This document shows positions 24,944 through 32,618 of a DNA stretch of 64,000 bases, in pieces. The number at the start of each line of letters is the position of its first letter. Position 1 is the first letter of the stretch. Origin of the DNA: Cryobacterium sp. BB307. GTDB taxonomy: Bacteria > Actinomycetota > Actinomycetes > Actinomycetales > Microbacteriaceae. The DNA lies in the NCBI RefSeq assembly GCF_012274275.1, contig NZ_JAANZA010000001.1, positions 1,364,001 to 1,428,000 of the forward strand, read 5' to 3'. Below the pieces are notes generated by a model. That model had not been told where the DNA came from, searched no databases, and saw only the letters and a program-made list of their open reading frames with translations. Position numbers and translations under genes: made by a program.

Positions 24944-25287
24944 GCGACCCCTGCCTGACCCCGGCTGGTCACCACCATGAGCGCACGCTCGCATCTATTC
25001 ATTTTTTGCATGCAATAAGCCTCAACTTGTTTCTAAGCAATCGGTTGAGTGACGCGCTTGGTATGCAATACTTACCCCACACGATGTCGAAGGCGCCCAT
25101 TCCGCGCCGGAGACAGTGGGACAAAGTCGCATGCAAACCGTTTGTGATTGGCTCCCGAGTCTGTAGGATTGAATACACTTTGTTCCGGGCGGCAGCGCCG
25201 CGATGGATTCAAGAGACCACAAGGATGTGGCGTTCGATTCCTTAGGGGATCGCCGCATCCGAAGCACCTAGCGGGAGGTTGCGGGAC
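24944..25287 (+). promoter_or_regulatory. 344-bp regulatory intergenic region with three related sites
   Basis: There is no convincing gene here. It contains TTGCATGCAA (25006-25015, perfect palindrome), GTATGCAATAC (25061-25071) and GCATGCAAAC (25129-25138). A candidate promoter, TTGTGA (25142-25147) with TAGGAT (25164-25169) at 16-base spacing, follows the third site. CTCAAC and GTTGAG half-repeats lie at 25021 and 25044. The spread of sites suggests cooperative binding or looping by a GntR dimer. Confidence 0.55.
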
Positions 25288-26454
25288 GTGAAGGAAGTCT
25301 GTGTCATCGGAGCCGGCATTGTCGGCGCATCCGTGGCGTACCACCTGTCACGACTCCCGAACGTGCGCGTCACGATCGTTGATGCCGGCTATCCGGGTGC
25401 AGGTGTCACCGAGGCGGGCACGGGTTGGGTCACCGCTCGCGGCACAGCAGACGAGGGATATCGCAACCTCCGACTGCACGGAATGGAAGAGCACCTCCGG
25501 CTCGCCGAGTTGTTCCCCTCCACGCCGTGGCTCACAGTGGGCGGTACCTTGCTCACCGAGGACGCCGACGGTGACTTCGATGGAACCGTTGCCGAATCCC
25601 GAGAGCACGGGATGCCGGTCGAGGTGCTGAGCGCCGCGCAGGTGAACGCGCAACTGGAGCCGAACGTCGTCTTCGAGCGCCCCGACCTCCGTGTCGCCCA
25701 CTTCACGAGCGAGTTCTCCGTCATAGGCTCATTGCTCACCCGAATCCTCTTCGAGTCCGCCACCGAGAGCGGCGCGATCGGCCACATCGGATCCCGAGTG
25801 ATCGGCCTCGGGCAGCTCTCCGGCGGCCGGCACCGGGTGACACTCGATGACGGCACCTGGATCGACGCGGATGCCGTCGTGAACGCTGCCGGAGCGTCAG
25901 CGGACCAAGTAGCCGGCCTGTACGGCATCCCGATGCCGATGCGCCCCCAGCCCGGCATCGGCGTGCTCGTGAAGGTGAACGGTCAGCCGCTCGGCCGCAT
26001 GATCACGGTGGAGGGGCTGGCCATCAAGCCTGAGATCGACGGCGTGATCCGGTTGCGCAGCCTCCTCGGCTGGAAGTCTGACGTGGGCGCGGCCAGCCGC
26101 GACAGCAGCTTCACCGGCGGCATGGAACGGAACGAGTTCGTCGACCACGTCGTCGGCCAATTCGAGCGGGTGCTTCCGGGCAGTGCGCCGATTCGCTCGG
26201 TGGTCACGAGGGTCGGCATTCGCCCGTTCCCCGCGGACGGCCTCCCACGCGTCGGCGAGGTCGCGGCCGTGCCCGGCTACTACGACGCCGTGATGCACAG
26301 CGGCGGAGTGCTCGCACCCCTCATCGGCCGCCTGCTCGCTTATGAGATCGCCACTGGTGAGCAGAGCGAGCTGCTCGCCGCCTACCGTCCGGGTCGGTTC
26401 CTCGAAACCGAATCCAGCCTGACCGCCGGTGACGCCGCCGGAACCACCCTGTAA
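25288..26454 (+). CDS. FAD-dependent amine/amino-acid oxidoreductase (DAO family)
   Basis: A 388-residue D-amino-acid-oxidase-like flavoprotein. VCVIGAGIVGASVAYHL at the N terminus is the GxGxxG dinucleotide motif; ADAVVNAAGASADQVA and GYYDAVMHSGGVLAPLIGRLLAYEI are the later FAD motifs. It should oxidise a C-N bond of an amino acid, N-alkyl amino acid or opine. GTG 25288 follows GGGAGG (25273-25278) by nine bases; TTG 25279 is directly abutting and rejected. It heads an operon with an ABC transporter and an opine-dehydrogenase-like gene. Confidence 0.85.
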   Translation: MKEVCVIGAGIVGASVAYHLSRLPNVRVTIVDAGYPGAGVTEAGTGWVTARGTADEGYRNLRLHGMEEHLRLAELFPSTPWLTVGGTLLTEDADGDFDGTVAESREHGMPVEVLSAAQVNAQLEPNVVFERPDLRVAHFTSEFSVIGSLLTRILFESATESGAIGHIGSRVIGLGQLSGGRHRVTLDDGTWIDADAVVNAAGASADQVAGLYGIPMPMRPQPGIGVLVKVNGQPLGRMITVEGLAIKPEIDGVIRLRSLLGWKSDVGAASRDSSFTGGMERNEFVDHVVGQFERVLPGSAPIRSVVTRVGIRPFPADGLPRVGEVAAVPGYYDAVMHSGGVLAPLIGRLLAYEIATGEQSELLAAYRPGRFLETESSLTAGDAAGTTL

Positions 26455-26473
26455 GCGCACTGGAGAGACACAG

Positions 26474-27445
26474 ATGTCGTCACCAACTCGTGAGAAGACG
26501 CTAAGCACCGACCGGCTGCTGAGCCTGCCGCAGAAGCGCCGCTTCGAGATCACCCGGTGGATCCTCCTCATCGTGGGGATCTACGTGGCCGCGGTGGTAT
26601 TGAATCTCCTGATCTTCAACGAGGCTTGGGACTGGCCACTCGTGTGGTCGTACCTGTTCTCCCAGCGCATCATGCTCGGCGTGCTCAACACCGTCTGGCT
26701 CACCGTGCTGGCGCTGATGTTCGGCCTGCTCACTGGCCTCATAGTGTGCCTGGCCCGTCTGTCCCGCTTCTCAGTGCTGCGCGGCGCGGCGTTCGTCTAC
26801 GTGTGGATCGTGCGCGCGACGCCGCCGCTCGTGATCCTGCTGCTCATCTACTTCCTCGGCGTGCTGAAGCCCACCCTCGGCATCGGATTGCCTTTCCTGC
26901 CCTACGTCGTCGAGTGGCCGACGAACGACCTGATCACGCCGTTCACTGCGGCCGTCGTCGGACTGTCCTTCTACCTCGGCGGCAAGACGGCCGAGATCTT
27001 CCGGTCTGGGTTCATCGCAGTGGGAGCCGGGCAGCGCGAGGCAGTGCAGGCCCTCGGGCTCGGACCGTGGACGGCGCTCAGCCGCGTCATCGGTCCGCAG
27101 GCGATTCGTGTCATCATCCCGCCGATGGCGAACGAGGTCGTCACGATGTTCAAGAACACATCGCTCGTGTCCGTCGTCGGCTTCGCTGAGCTGCTGACAA
27201 CCACGCAACGGCTGTACGCGACCAACTTCGAGACCATCCCGATGCTCACCGTCGCGTGTGTCTGGTACCTCGCCCTGACCAGCATCCTCATGGTCGGTCA
27301 GCTGCGGCTGGAGCGAAAGTTCGGGCGCGGATTCGATCGCAGGGTCTTCCGGCACGACGAAAACCAGGAATTCGGGCCAGACGTGCCGGTCACGGTCGCT
27401 GTTCCTCTCTCAGAGTCGATCAATCAGAAAGGTGGTGTTCGGTGA
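26474..27445 (+). CDS. amino-acid ABC transporter permease 1 (HisM type)
   Basis: A 323-residue inner-membrane permease. The first TM is around residues 22-45 (WILLIVGIYVAAVVLNLLIF), four or more follow, and the EAA loop GAGQREAVQALGLGPWTALSRVIGPQA docks the ATPase. MANEVVTMFKNTSLVSVVGFAELL is typical of polar amino-acid transporters. ATG 26474 follows GGAGAG. The stop overlaps the ATPase GTG (GTGA). A paralogue at 30614 probably supplies the second permease of a heterodimer. Confidence 0.9.
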   Translation: MSSPTREKTLSTDRLLSLPQKRRFEITRWILLIVGIYVAAVVLNLLIFNEAWDWPLVWSYLFSQRIMLGVLNTVWLTVLALMFGLLTGLIVCLARLSRFSVLRGAAFVYVWIVRATPPLVILLLIYFLGVLKPTLGIGLPFLPYVVEWPTNDLITPFTAAVVGLSFYLGGKTAEIFRSGFIAVGAGQREAVQALGLGPWTALSRVIGPQAIRVIIPPMANEVVTMFKNTSLVSVVGFAELLTTTQRLYATNFETIPMLTVACVWYLALTSILMVGQLRLERKFGRGFDRRVFRHDENQEFGPDVPVTVAVPLSESINQKGGVR

Positions 27446-28239
27446 ACGCTTCCACGGAGCTCATTCTCGAGCTGGTCAGGGTGGAGAAGAAGTTCGGCTC
27501 CTTCCAGGCACTGTACGGAGTTGACCTCTCGATCGCCGCAGGCTCGGTTACCTGCATCGTCGGTCCTTCGGGCTCCGGAAAGTCCACGCTCTTGCGGACG
27601 ATCAACGGGCTGGAATCGATCGATGGCGGTGCGATCTTCTTCAAGGGGGAGCTCTGCCACGAAGAGGTTCGGGGCGGCTACCGGGTTCCGGTGTCGAGGA
27701 CCAAGTCGCGGGAGCAGGTCCTGAACTTCGGGATGGTGTTCCAGTCGTTCAACCTGTTCCCGAACCTCACCGCACTGCAGAACGTCATGCTCGCGCCCAA
27801 GACCGTTAGGGGCCTCTCCCAATCCGAGGCGAAGCAGGTCGCGAAAGAGCACCTCGCGCGCGTCGGCCTTGGCGACAAGCTTGGCAACTACCCCAACGAG
27901 CTGTCCGGAGGACAGCAGCAGCGTGTCGCCATCGCGCGGGCGCTGGCAATGCAGCCCGAGGTGATGCTCTTCGATGAGCCGACGAGTGCACTGGACCCCG
28001 AGCTTGTGCACGAGGTGCTCGAGGTGATGCGGAGTCTCGCGAACGACGGCACGACGATGGTGATCGTCACCCACGAGATGAACTTCGCACGCGACATCGC
28101 CGACGAGCTGGTTGTGATGGCCGACGGCCGGATCATCGAGCAGGGAGCGCCCCGTGAGGTGCTCTCCAACCCGCAGACCGAGCGCGGCCGCGCCTTCTTC
28201 GCGGCGATCGGCGAGCAGCACGAGAAGCAGGTGAGCTGA
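27442..28239 (+). CDS. amino-acid ABC transporter ATP-binding protein
   Basis: A 265-residue ABC ATPase of the GlnQ/HisP type. Walker A GPSGSGKST near residue 40, Q-loop FQSFNLF, signature LSGGQQQR, Walker B VMLFDEPTSALDP and switch His in IVTHEMNFA are all intact. GTG 27442 overlaps the permease stop, and AAAGGTGG precedes it. It is the only ABC ATPase in the window, so both permeases and both binding proteins probably depend on it. Confidence 0.93.
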   Translation: MNASTELILELVRVEKKFGSFQALYGVDLSIAAGSVTCIVGPSGSGKSTLLRTINGLESIDGGAIFFKGELCHEEVRGGYRVPVSRTKSREQVLNFGMVFQSFNLFPNLTALQNVMLAPKTVRGLSQSEAKQVAKEHLARVGLGDKLGNYPNELSGGQQQRVAIARALAMQPEVMLFDEPTSALDPELVHEVLEVMRSLANDGTTMVIVTHEMNFARDIADELVVMADGRIIEQGAPREVLSNPQTERGRAFFAAIGEQHEKQVS

Positions 28240-28285
28240 GTGAGTACAGCGCACAAGGCACAGAACCCGGACAGGAGCTAGATCA

Positions 28286-29521
28286 GTGGTACGTCTTGAC
28301 AAGGCAGTGGAGATCAACGACCTGCGCCTCATCGCCAAGCGGCGACTGCCCGTTGCGCTGTTCAATCAGCTGGACCACGGCAGTGAGGACGACGTCTCAT
28401 ACCGCCACAACCGTGAGGTGTTCGAGCGCATCAAGCTCATCCACCGCATCCTCCAGGATGTCTCGCAGCGGGACCCGTCGATCACCCTCTTCGGCAAGAA
28501 GCACGACCTGCCGCTCATCATCACACCCACCGGCATAACCAGCTGGATCTCCTATCGGGGTGAGGTCTCACTCGCGCGCGCCGCGGCGAAGGCGAATATT
28601 CCCTTCACCCTGACCAGCACCACCGCCACGCCGATGGAGACCGTGCTCGAAGAGGGCGGCGGCACGCAGTGGTACCAGGCCATCATGTGGCGCGACCTCG
28701 AATCGTCGCTGCGCGGGGTCGAGCGGGCCAGGGATGCCGGCTTCGAGGCGCTGTTCCTGACGGTCGACTCCACCATCCCGTACAACCGGCCGTGGGACAA
28801 GCGCCAGGACATCAAGTTCCCGCTCGAGCGGGTCAAGCTCGGCCACCTCTTCGAAGGGGTGCGTCACCCGCATTGGGCGCTCGGCACACCGGCAAGGTAC
28901 CTCCTCAAGGAGCGCCAGCTCCCGGGTATGACCAACACCGATGTCCCCGAGGGGATGACCGCAGCGGAACGACGGGCCTGGTTCGTCAAGGAGGACTCCC
29001 TCGACTGGACCTTCTTCCAGCGCGTTCGCGACCTGTGGCCGCGTACCCTCATCATCAAGGGAATTCTGCACCCGGATGACGCGGTTCAGGCGATCAGCGC
29101 CGGTGCCGACGCCATCGTGGTCAGCAACCACGGCGGCGCAACGAACGACTCGGCCCCATCTCCGCTGGAGATGCTGCCCAGTATCGTGGCGGCAGTCGCT
29201 GGCCGCGTCCCGGTGCTTGTCGACAGCGGCTTCCGCCGCGGAAGCGATGTGCTGAAGGCGATCGCGCTGGGAGCAGACGCGGTCATGATCGGACGCGCGA
29301 CCCTGTACGGACTGGCGGCAGCCGGGGAGGCGGGGGCGTCCCATGCCCTGTCGATCCTCCGCGACGAAATTCGACGCACCATGGGTGCGCTGGGCCTGTC
29401 GGATCTCGCCTCGATCGGTCGAGACCACCTGCTGCTTCCCGGCGACCTCGACCACCTGTCACGCGTCGCCGTTCCGTGGAAGGGCACCATCGCCCCGGAA
29501 CTCGACGCCGAGCTGCGCTGA
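28286..29521 (+). CDS. FMN-dependent alpha-hydroxy acid dehydrogenase family, paralogue 2
   Basis: A 411-residue paralogue of the protein at 8440, alignable throughout (ITPTGITSWISYRGEV, TSTTATPMET, QWYQ, LIIKGILHPDDA). The catalytic His282 and FMN-binding Lys are kept, but the following active-site Arg is replaced: SNHGGATND, Ala285 instead of Arg. That Arg normally binds the substrate carboxylate, so this copy probably has altered substrate use. GTG 28286 follows AGGAG (28273-28277). It sits between the ABC ATPase and the opine-dehydrogenase-like gene. Confidence 0.85.
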   Translation: MVRLDKAVEINDLRLIAKRRLPVALFNQLDHGSEDDVSYRHNREVFERIKLIHRILQDVSQRDPSITLFGKKHDLPLIITPTGITSWISYRGEVSLARAAAKANIPFTLTSTTATPMETVLEEGGGTQWYQAIMWRDLESSLRGVERARDAGFEALFLTVDSTIPYNRPWDKRQDIKFPLERVKLGHLFEGVRHPHWALGTPARYLLKERQLPGMTNTDVPEGMTAAERRAWFVKEDSLDWTFFQRVRDLWPRTLIIKGILHPDDAVQAISAGADAIVVSNHGGATNDSAPSPLEMLPSIVAAVAGRVPVLVDSGFRRGSDVLKAIALGADAVMIGRATLYGLAAAGEAGASHALSILRDEIRRTMGALGLSDLASIGRDHLLLPGDLDHLSRVAVPWKGTIAPELDAELR

Positions 29522-29562
29522 GCGCAAAGACACCTACCCATCAACGAAGCTAGGAGAACAAC

Positions 29563-30603
29563 GTGACTCTGGTCGTCATTGGAGACAACGCCGAGCGCTC
29601 ACTTCCGGTTGCCGCCGTCGCGGCGCTGACAAGCGGGGAGCGCGTGCTCTTCACGAGCGAGCATGGCGCGGGCGAGCATTCCGTGCAGGTCGAGGGGACC
29701 GGCCTCAGCGGCACAGCGGTCATCGAAGCGGTAGCCCAGGACGCACAGTTCGAGGGCGACAGCTACGTGATCGCGGCGCCGGCCAAGGACCTCGAGTCCT
29801 TGCTGAGCGTGAGGCCCGAGCAGTTCGCGGGCAAACTGGTGCTGCTGGGCCCCGGTGGGTTCGGTGGAGCGCTGTTGGCCACCGAGCTGTTCCGCAGGTG
29901 GGGCATCGAGTCACCGATCTTCGGTGAGGTCCCGGGCTGGATCGCGGGCGGATCGCTCTCCGGGGACCGGGTGAACATCGCCATGCGCAAGCGAAACCTG
30001 GACATCGCGGGCGCCTCCGACGAGGACACGGCAGCACTGCTCGACCACTTCTCGCGGTATCTGCCGGAGCTCGTGGCCGCGGACTTCCTGACGACCTCGC
30101 TGTCCAACATCAACGCCACCATCCACCCGCCTCTCGCGATCCTCAACGCCACCCGAATCGAGAACGGCGAGGACTGGCACTACTGGGACGAGGGCCTCAC
30201 GCCCGGCGTCGCTCGCCTGATGGACGCCATCGACAGCGAACGGGTGAACGTGGTGACAGCGCTCGGCGGTAGTCCCCGCACGCTGCTCGAAGGGGCACTC
30301 AACTCCTACGGTGGCGATGGAATGCAGGGCGATACCTTCTTCGACGCGGTCAAGGTGTTCCCGCTCTATCGCAACCGTCTCGGGCCCAAGCAGCTTGACT
30401 CCCGCTTCCTCACCGACGACGTGCCCTACGGCATTGCCGCCTACGAGCAACTGGCCGAACGCATCGGCGTTGACCATGCCGCGCTCACGGCTGTTCGTGT
30501 GCTGTCCGAGGTCATCCTCGGCCGAGAGCTGAAGGCGGACACGGCCGCTGTCGAGGCCATCGTCCAGTACGCGACTGAGCGTAGCTTCGCCGGTTCGAAG
30601 TGA
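29563..30603 (+). CDS. opine (octopine/nopaline) dehydrogenase-family protein
   Basis: A 346-residue protein. The C-terminal two thirds match the NAD/NADP octopine/nopaline dehydrogenase domain: SLSNINATIHPPLAILNATRIE, WDEGLTPGVARLMDAIDSERVNVV and FLTDDVPYGIAAYEQLAERIGV. The N-terminal Rossmann strand reads LVVIGDNAERSLP, with no GxGxxG motif, so NAD(P) binding is doubtful. GTG 29563 follows AGGAG. Canonical members make or oxidise N-(carboxyalkyl) amino acids. With an ABC importer and a DAO-type oxidase beside it, an opine-like substrate is a reasonable inference. Confidence 0.75.
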   Translation: MTLVVIGDNAERSLPVAAVAALTSGERVLFTSEHGAGEHSVQVEGTGLSGTAVIEAVAQDAQFEGDSYVIAAPAKDLESLLSVRPEQFAGKLVLLGPGGFGGALLATELFRRWGIESPIFGEVPGWIAGGSLSGDRVNIAMRKRNLDIAGASDEDTAALLDHFSRYLPELVAADFLTTSLSNINATIHPPLAILNATRIENGEDWHYWDEGLTPGVARLMDAIDSERVNVVTALGGSPRTLLEGALNSYGGDGMQGDTFFDAVKVFPLYRNRLGPKQLDSRFLTDDVPYGIAAYEQLAERIGVDHAALTAVRVLSEVILGRELKADTAAVEAIVQYATERSFAGSK

Positions 30604-30613
30604 GGTGCAGGGG

Positions 30614-31528
30614 ATGACCACCAATGCTGCAACCGTGCCGGATCGAACTGAGCACCAGAAGGTCGCCGCAATGCCGATCCGGCGGCGCTTCGAGCTCAAG
30701 CGCTGGGTTGCCGCGGCGATCGCGATCCTAGTCGTGCTCTCGGTCATCGATTTCCTCCGCAGCCCCGGCTGGAAGTGGGATGTCGTCGCGGCGAACCTCT
30801 TCTCGGATGACGTGCTCGAGGGAGTCAGTCGCACGCTGCTGCTCACCGTGACGGCGCTCGCATGCGGGACCATCATCGGCCTGCTCGTGTGCATGGCGCG
30901 ACTGTCCAGGTTCGCGGCGCTGCGGGTCATGGCACTCGCGTACATCTGGCTCGTCCGGGCGCTGCCGATCATGGTCGTGCTGCTGTTCATCTACTTTCTT
31001 GCGGCATTGGTTCCCACTCTCGGCCTCGGCATTCCGGGTCTTCCAGCACTATTTGAGATCGAAACCAAGCACGTCGTCACCCAGTTCGGTGCGGCGTTGC
31101 TTGGTCTCTCACTGTATTTCGGAGGGAAGGCGGCCGAGATCTTCCGCGGCGGCTATCTGGCAGTGGGGGCAGGCCAACATGAGGCCTCGCATGCGCTTGG
31201 TTTGAGTGGGCCGACGAAGCTCGCGCGCGTGACCGGACCACAGGCCATCCGGGTGTTGATCCCGCCGCTCGCCAACGAGGTCGTGACGATGTTCAAGAAC
31301 ACGTCGATCGTCACGGTCATCGGCTATGGCGAACTGCTGACGACGGTGCAGAAGGTGTACGCGCAGAACGGGGAGACCATCCCGATGCTCACGGTCGCGT
31401 GCGTCTGGTACCTCGGGCTGACAAGTGTGCTCATGGTCGGACAGATCTGGGTTGAGCGCAGGTTCGGACGAGGATTCAACCGGCGTGTCAATTTCAAGGC
31501 TCAGGACACCGGGAGGGCGGACTCCTAG
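30614..31528 (+). CDS. amino-acid ABC transporter permease 2 (HisM type)
   Basis: A 304-residue paralogue of the permease at 26474. TM segments include WVAAAIAILVVLSVIDFL and LPIMVVLLFIYFLAALVPTLG; the EAA loop is GAGQHEASHALGLSGPTKLARVTGPQA, and FKNTSIVTVIGYGELL matches the paralogue. ATG 30614 follows GAGG (30602-30605) at eight bases. The two permeases are separated by three genes, an unusual order for a heterodimeric importer. Confidence 0.9.
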   Translation: MTTNAATVPDRTEHQKVAAMPIRRRFELKRWVAAAIAILVVLSVIDFLRSPGWKWDVVAANLFSDDVLEGVSRTLLLTVTALACGTIIGLLVCMARLSRFAALRVMALAYIWLVRALPIMVVLLFIYFLAALVPTLGLGIPGLPALFEIETKHVVTQFGAALLGLSLYFGGKAAEIFRGGYLAVGAGQHEASHALGLSGPTKLARVTGPQAIRVLIPPLANEVVTMFKNTSIVTVIGYGELLTTVQKVYAQNGETIPMLTVACVWYLGLTSVLMVGQIWVERRFGRGFNRRVNFKAQDTGRADS

Positions 31529-31584
31529 CCGCGCGTGATGCGCCCCAAGGCGTCAGCGGTGGCGGTCACCGCTGGTGAGACGAG

Positions 31585-31597
31585 AGAGCAATGCTCT
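31585..31597. promoter_or_regulatory. palindrome upstream of the second binding-protein gene
   Basis: AGAGCA-A-TGCTCT is a perfect inverted repeat in the 117-bp gap between permease 2 and the binding protein. The rest of the gap has only the conserved leader AGAGAGGAAGCAA. It could be an operator or a small RNA hairpin. Confidence 0.4.
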
Positions 31598-31645
31598 ATC
31601 GCCGACAAGAACCGAGAGCAGTACCCACCAAGAGAGGAAGCAAAG

Positions 31646-32542
31646 ATGCTACTGAAGAACAAAGTGGCCGTCGCCGGAGCGCTCGTCGCACTGCTCGGTC
31701 TGAGCGCGTGTGCCAACCCAGGCGAGGCTGCCACCCCGGGGTCGGACATCGAAACCACCACGGAGGTCGCGCTCGTGCAGGAGATCGCGGACATGCTGCC
31801 GGCGGAGATCGCCAAGCGCGGCACGCTCCAGATCGGCGCAACCAGCACCAACATGCCGGCTCAGTTCACCGACGAGGCTGGCGAGCTGGTCGGTGTTGCC
31901 ATCGAGCTGTACGACGCTGCAGCCACCGTGCTTGGGCTCAAGGCCGAGTTCGACGTCGTCACGTTCGACGCGCTGCAGCCGGGTGTTGATTCAGGGCGCT
32001 ACGACCTGGCCACAATGGGTGACAACATCGACCGTCAGAAGCTTTTCGACATCATCTCGATCTACAAGAACGGCTTCGCGGTACTCGCCAACAACACGTT
32101 CGAGAAGGATGACGTCGACTACCTCACCGGACTGTGCGGCCACTCGGTGGCGGGTACCAAGGGCACGCTCGTCGACCGCACCATGACAGCGGCGTCCGAG
32201 GAGTGCGTCGCCAACGGCGAAGAGGCGATCGACTTCCACACCTACGTTGACAACGCCGGTGTTGCGCTCGCTGTCAAGAGTGAGCAGGACGAGGTCGGAG
32301 TGCTCGAGATCATCGTCGCGCTCGCCTACGCGGATCGCGACTCTGACAACCTCCGCGTCGCGGGCTTGGTGCAGAACACCACGAGCGGCCCCGCGATCAA
32401 GAAGGGCAACGACGAACTGCGCGATGCATTCCACGCAGCGCTGCAGCACCTGGTGGAGATCGGTTTCTACGAGGAGCTCATGTCCAAGTACGGCATCAAG
32501 GACATGATGATCCCGGAAATGCCGATCAACAACGCCAAGTAG
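31646..32542 (+). CDS. ABC transporter substrate-binding lipoprotein, amino-acid family, paralogue 2
   Basis: A 298-residue binding lipoprotein paralogous to the one at 7415. The signal peptide ends in lipobox LSAC, and the mature domain has GTLQIGATSTNMPAQF, GRYDLATMGDNIDRQKLFDII and a C-terminal EEMPINNAK-like end that matches PINNM in the paralogue. ATG 31646 is set by AGAGAGGAAG ten bases upstream; the long in-frame extension from 31535 is not a signal peptide. It is the natural partner of the permeases and ATPase here. Confidence 0.88.
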   Translation: MLLKNKVAVAGALVALLGLSACANPGEAATPGSDIETTTEVALVQEIADMLPAEIAKRGTLQIGATSTNMPAQFTDEAGELVGVAIELYDAAATVLGLKAEFDVVTFDALQPGVDSGRYDLATMGDNIDRQKLFDIISIYKNGFAVLANNTFEKDDVDYLTGLCGHSVAGTKGTLVDRTMTAASEECVANGEEAIDFHTYVDNAGVALAVKSEQDEVGVLEIIVALAYADRDSDNLRVAGLVQNTTSGPAIKKGNDELRDAFHAALQHLVEIGFYEELMSKYGIKDMMIPEMPINNAK

Positions 32543-32553
32543 TCACATCCGCG

Positions 32554-32587
32554 ACCGGCGAGGGCGTCCCCGGATGCCCTCGCCGGT
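32554..32587 (+). terminator. hairpin after the second binding-protein gene
   Basis: ACCGGCGAGGGC (32554-32565) pairs with GCCCTCGCCGGT (32576-32587) across a 10-base loop. It could end or attenuate the transporter transcript before the LVIVD gene. Confidence 0.75.
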
Positions 32588-32618
32588 TACGCGTCAGAGA
32601 GCAACAAGGAGAAGGAAG

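Noticed and set aside
25006-25245. Small plus-strand ORF in the gap before the FAD oxidase
   Set aside because: It starts inside an operator-like palindrome, has no ribosome site and no recognisable protein features.
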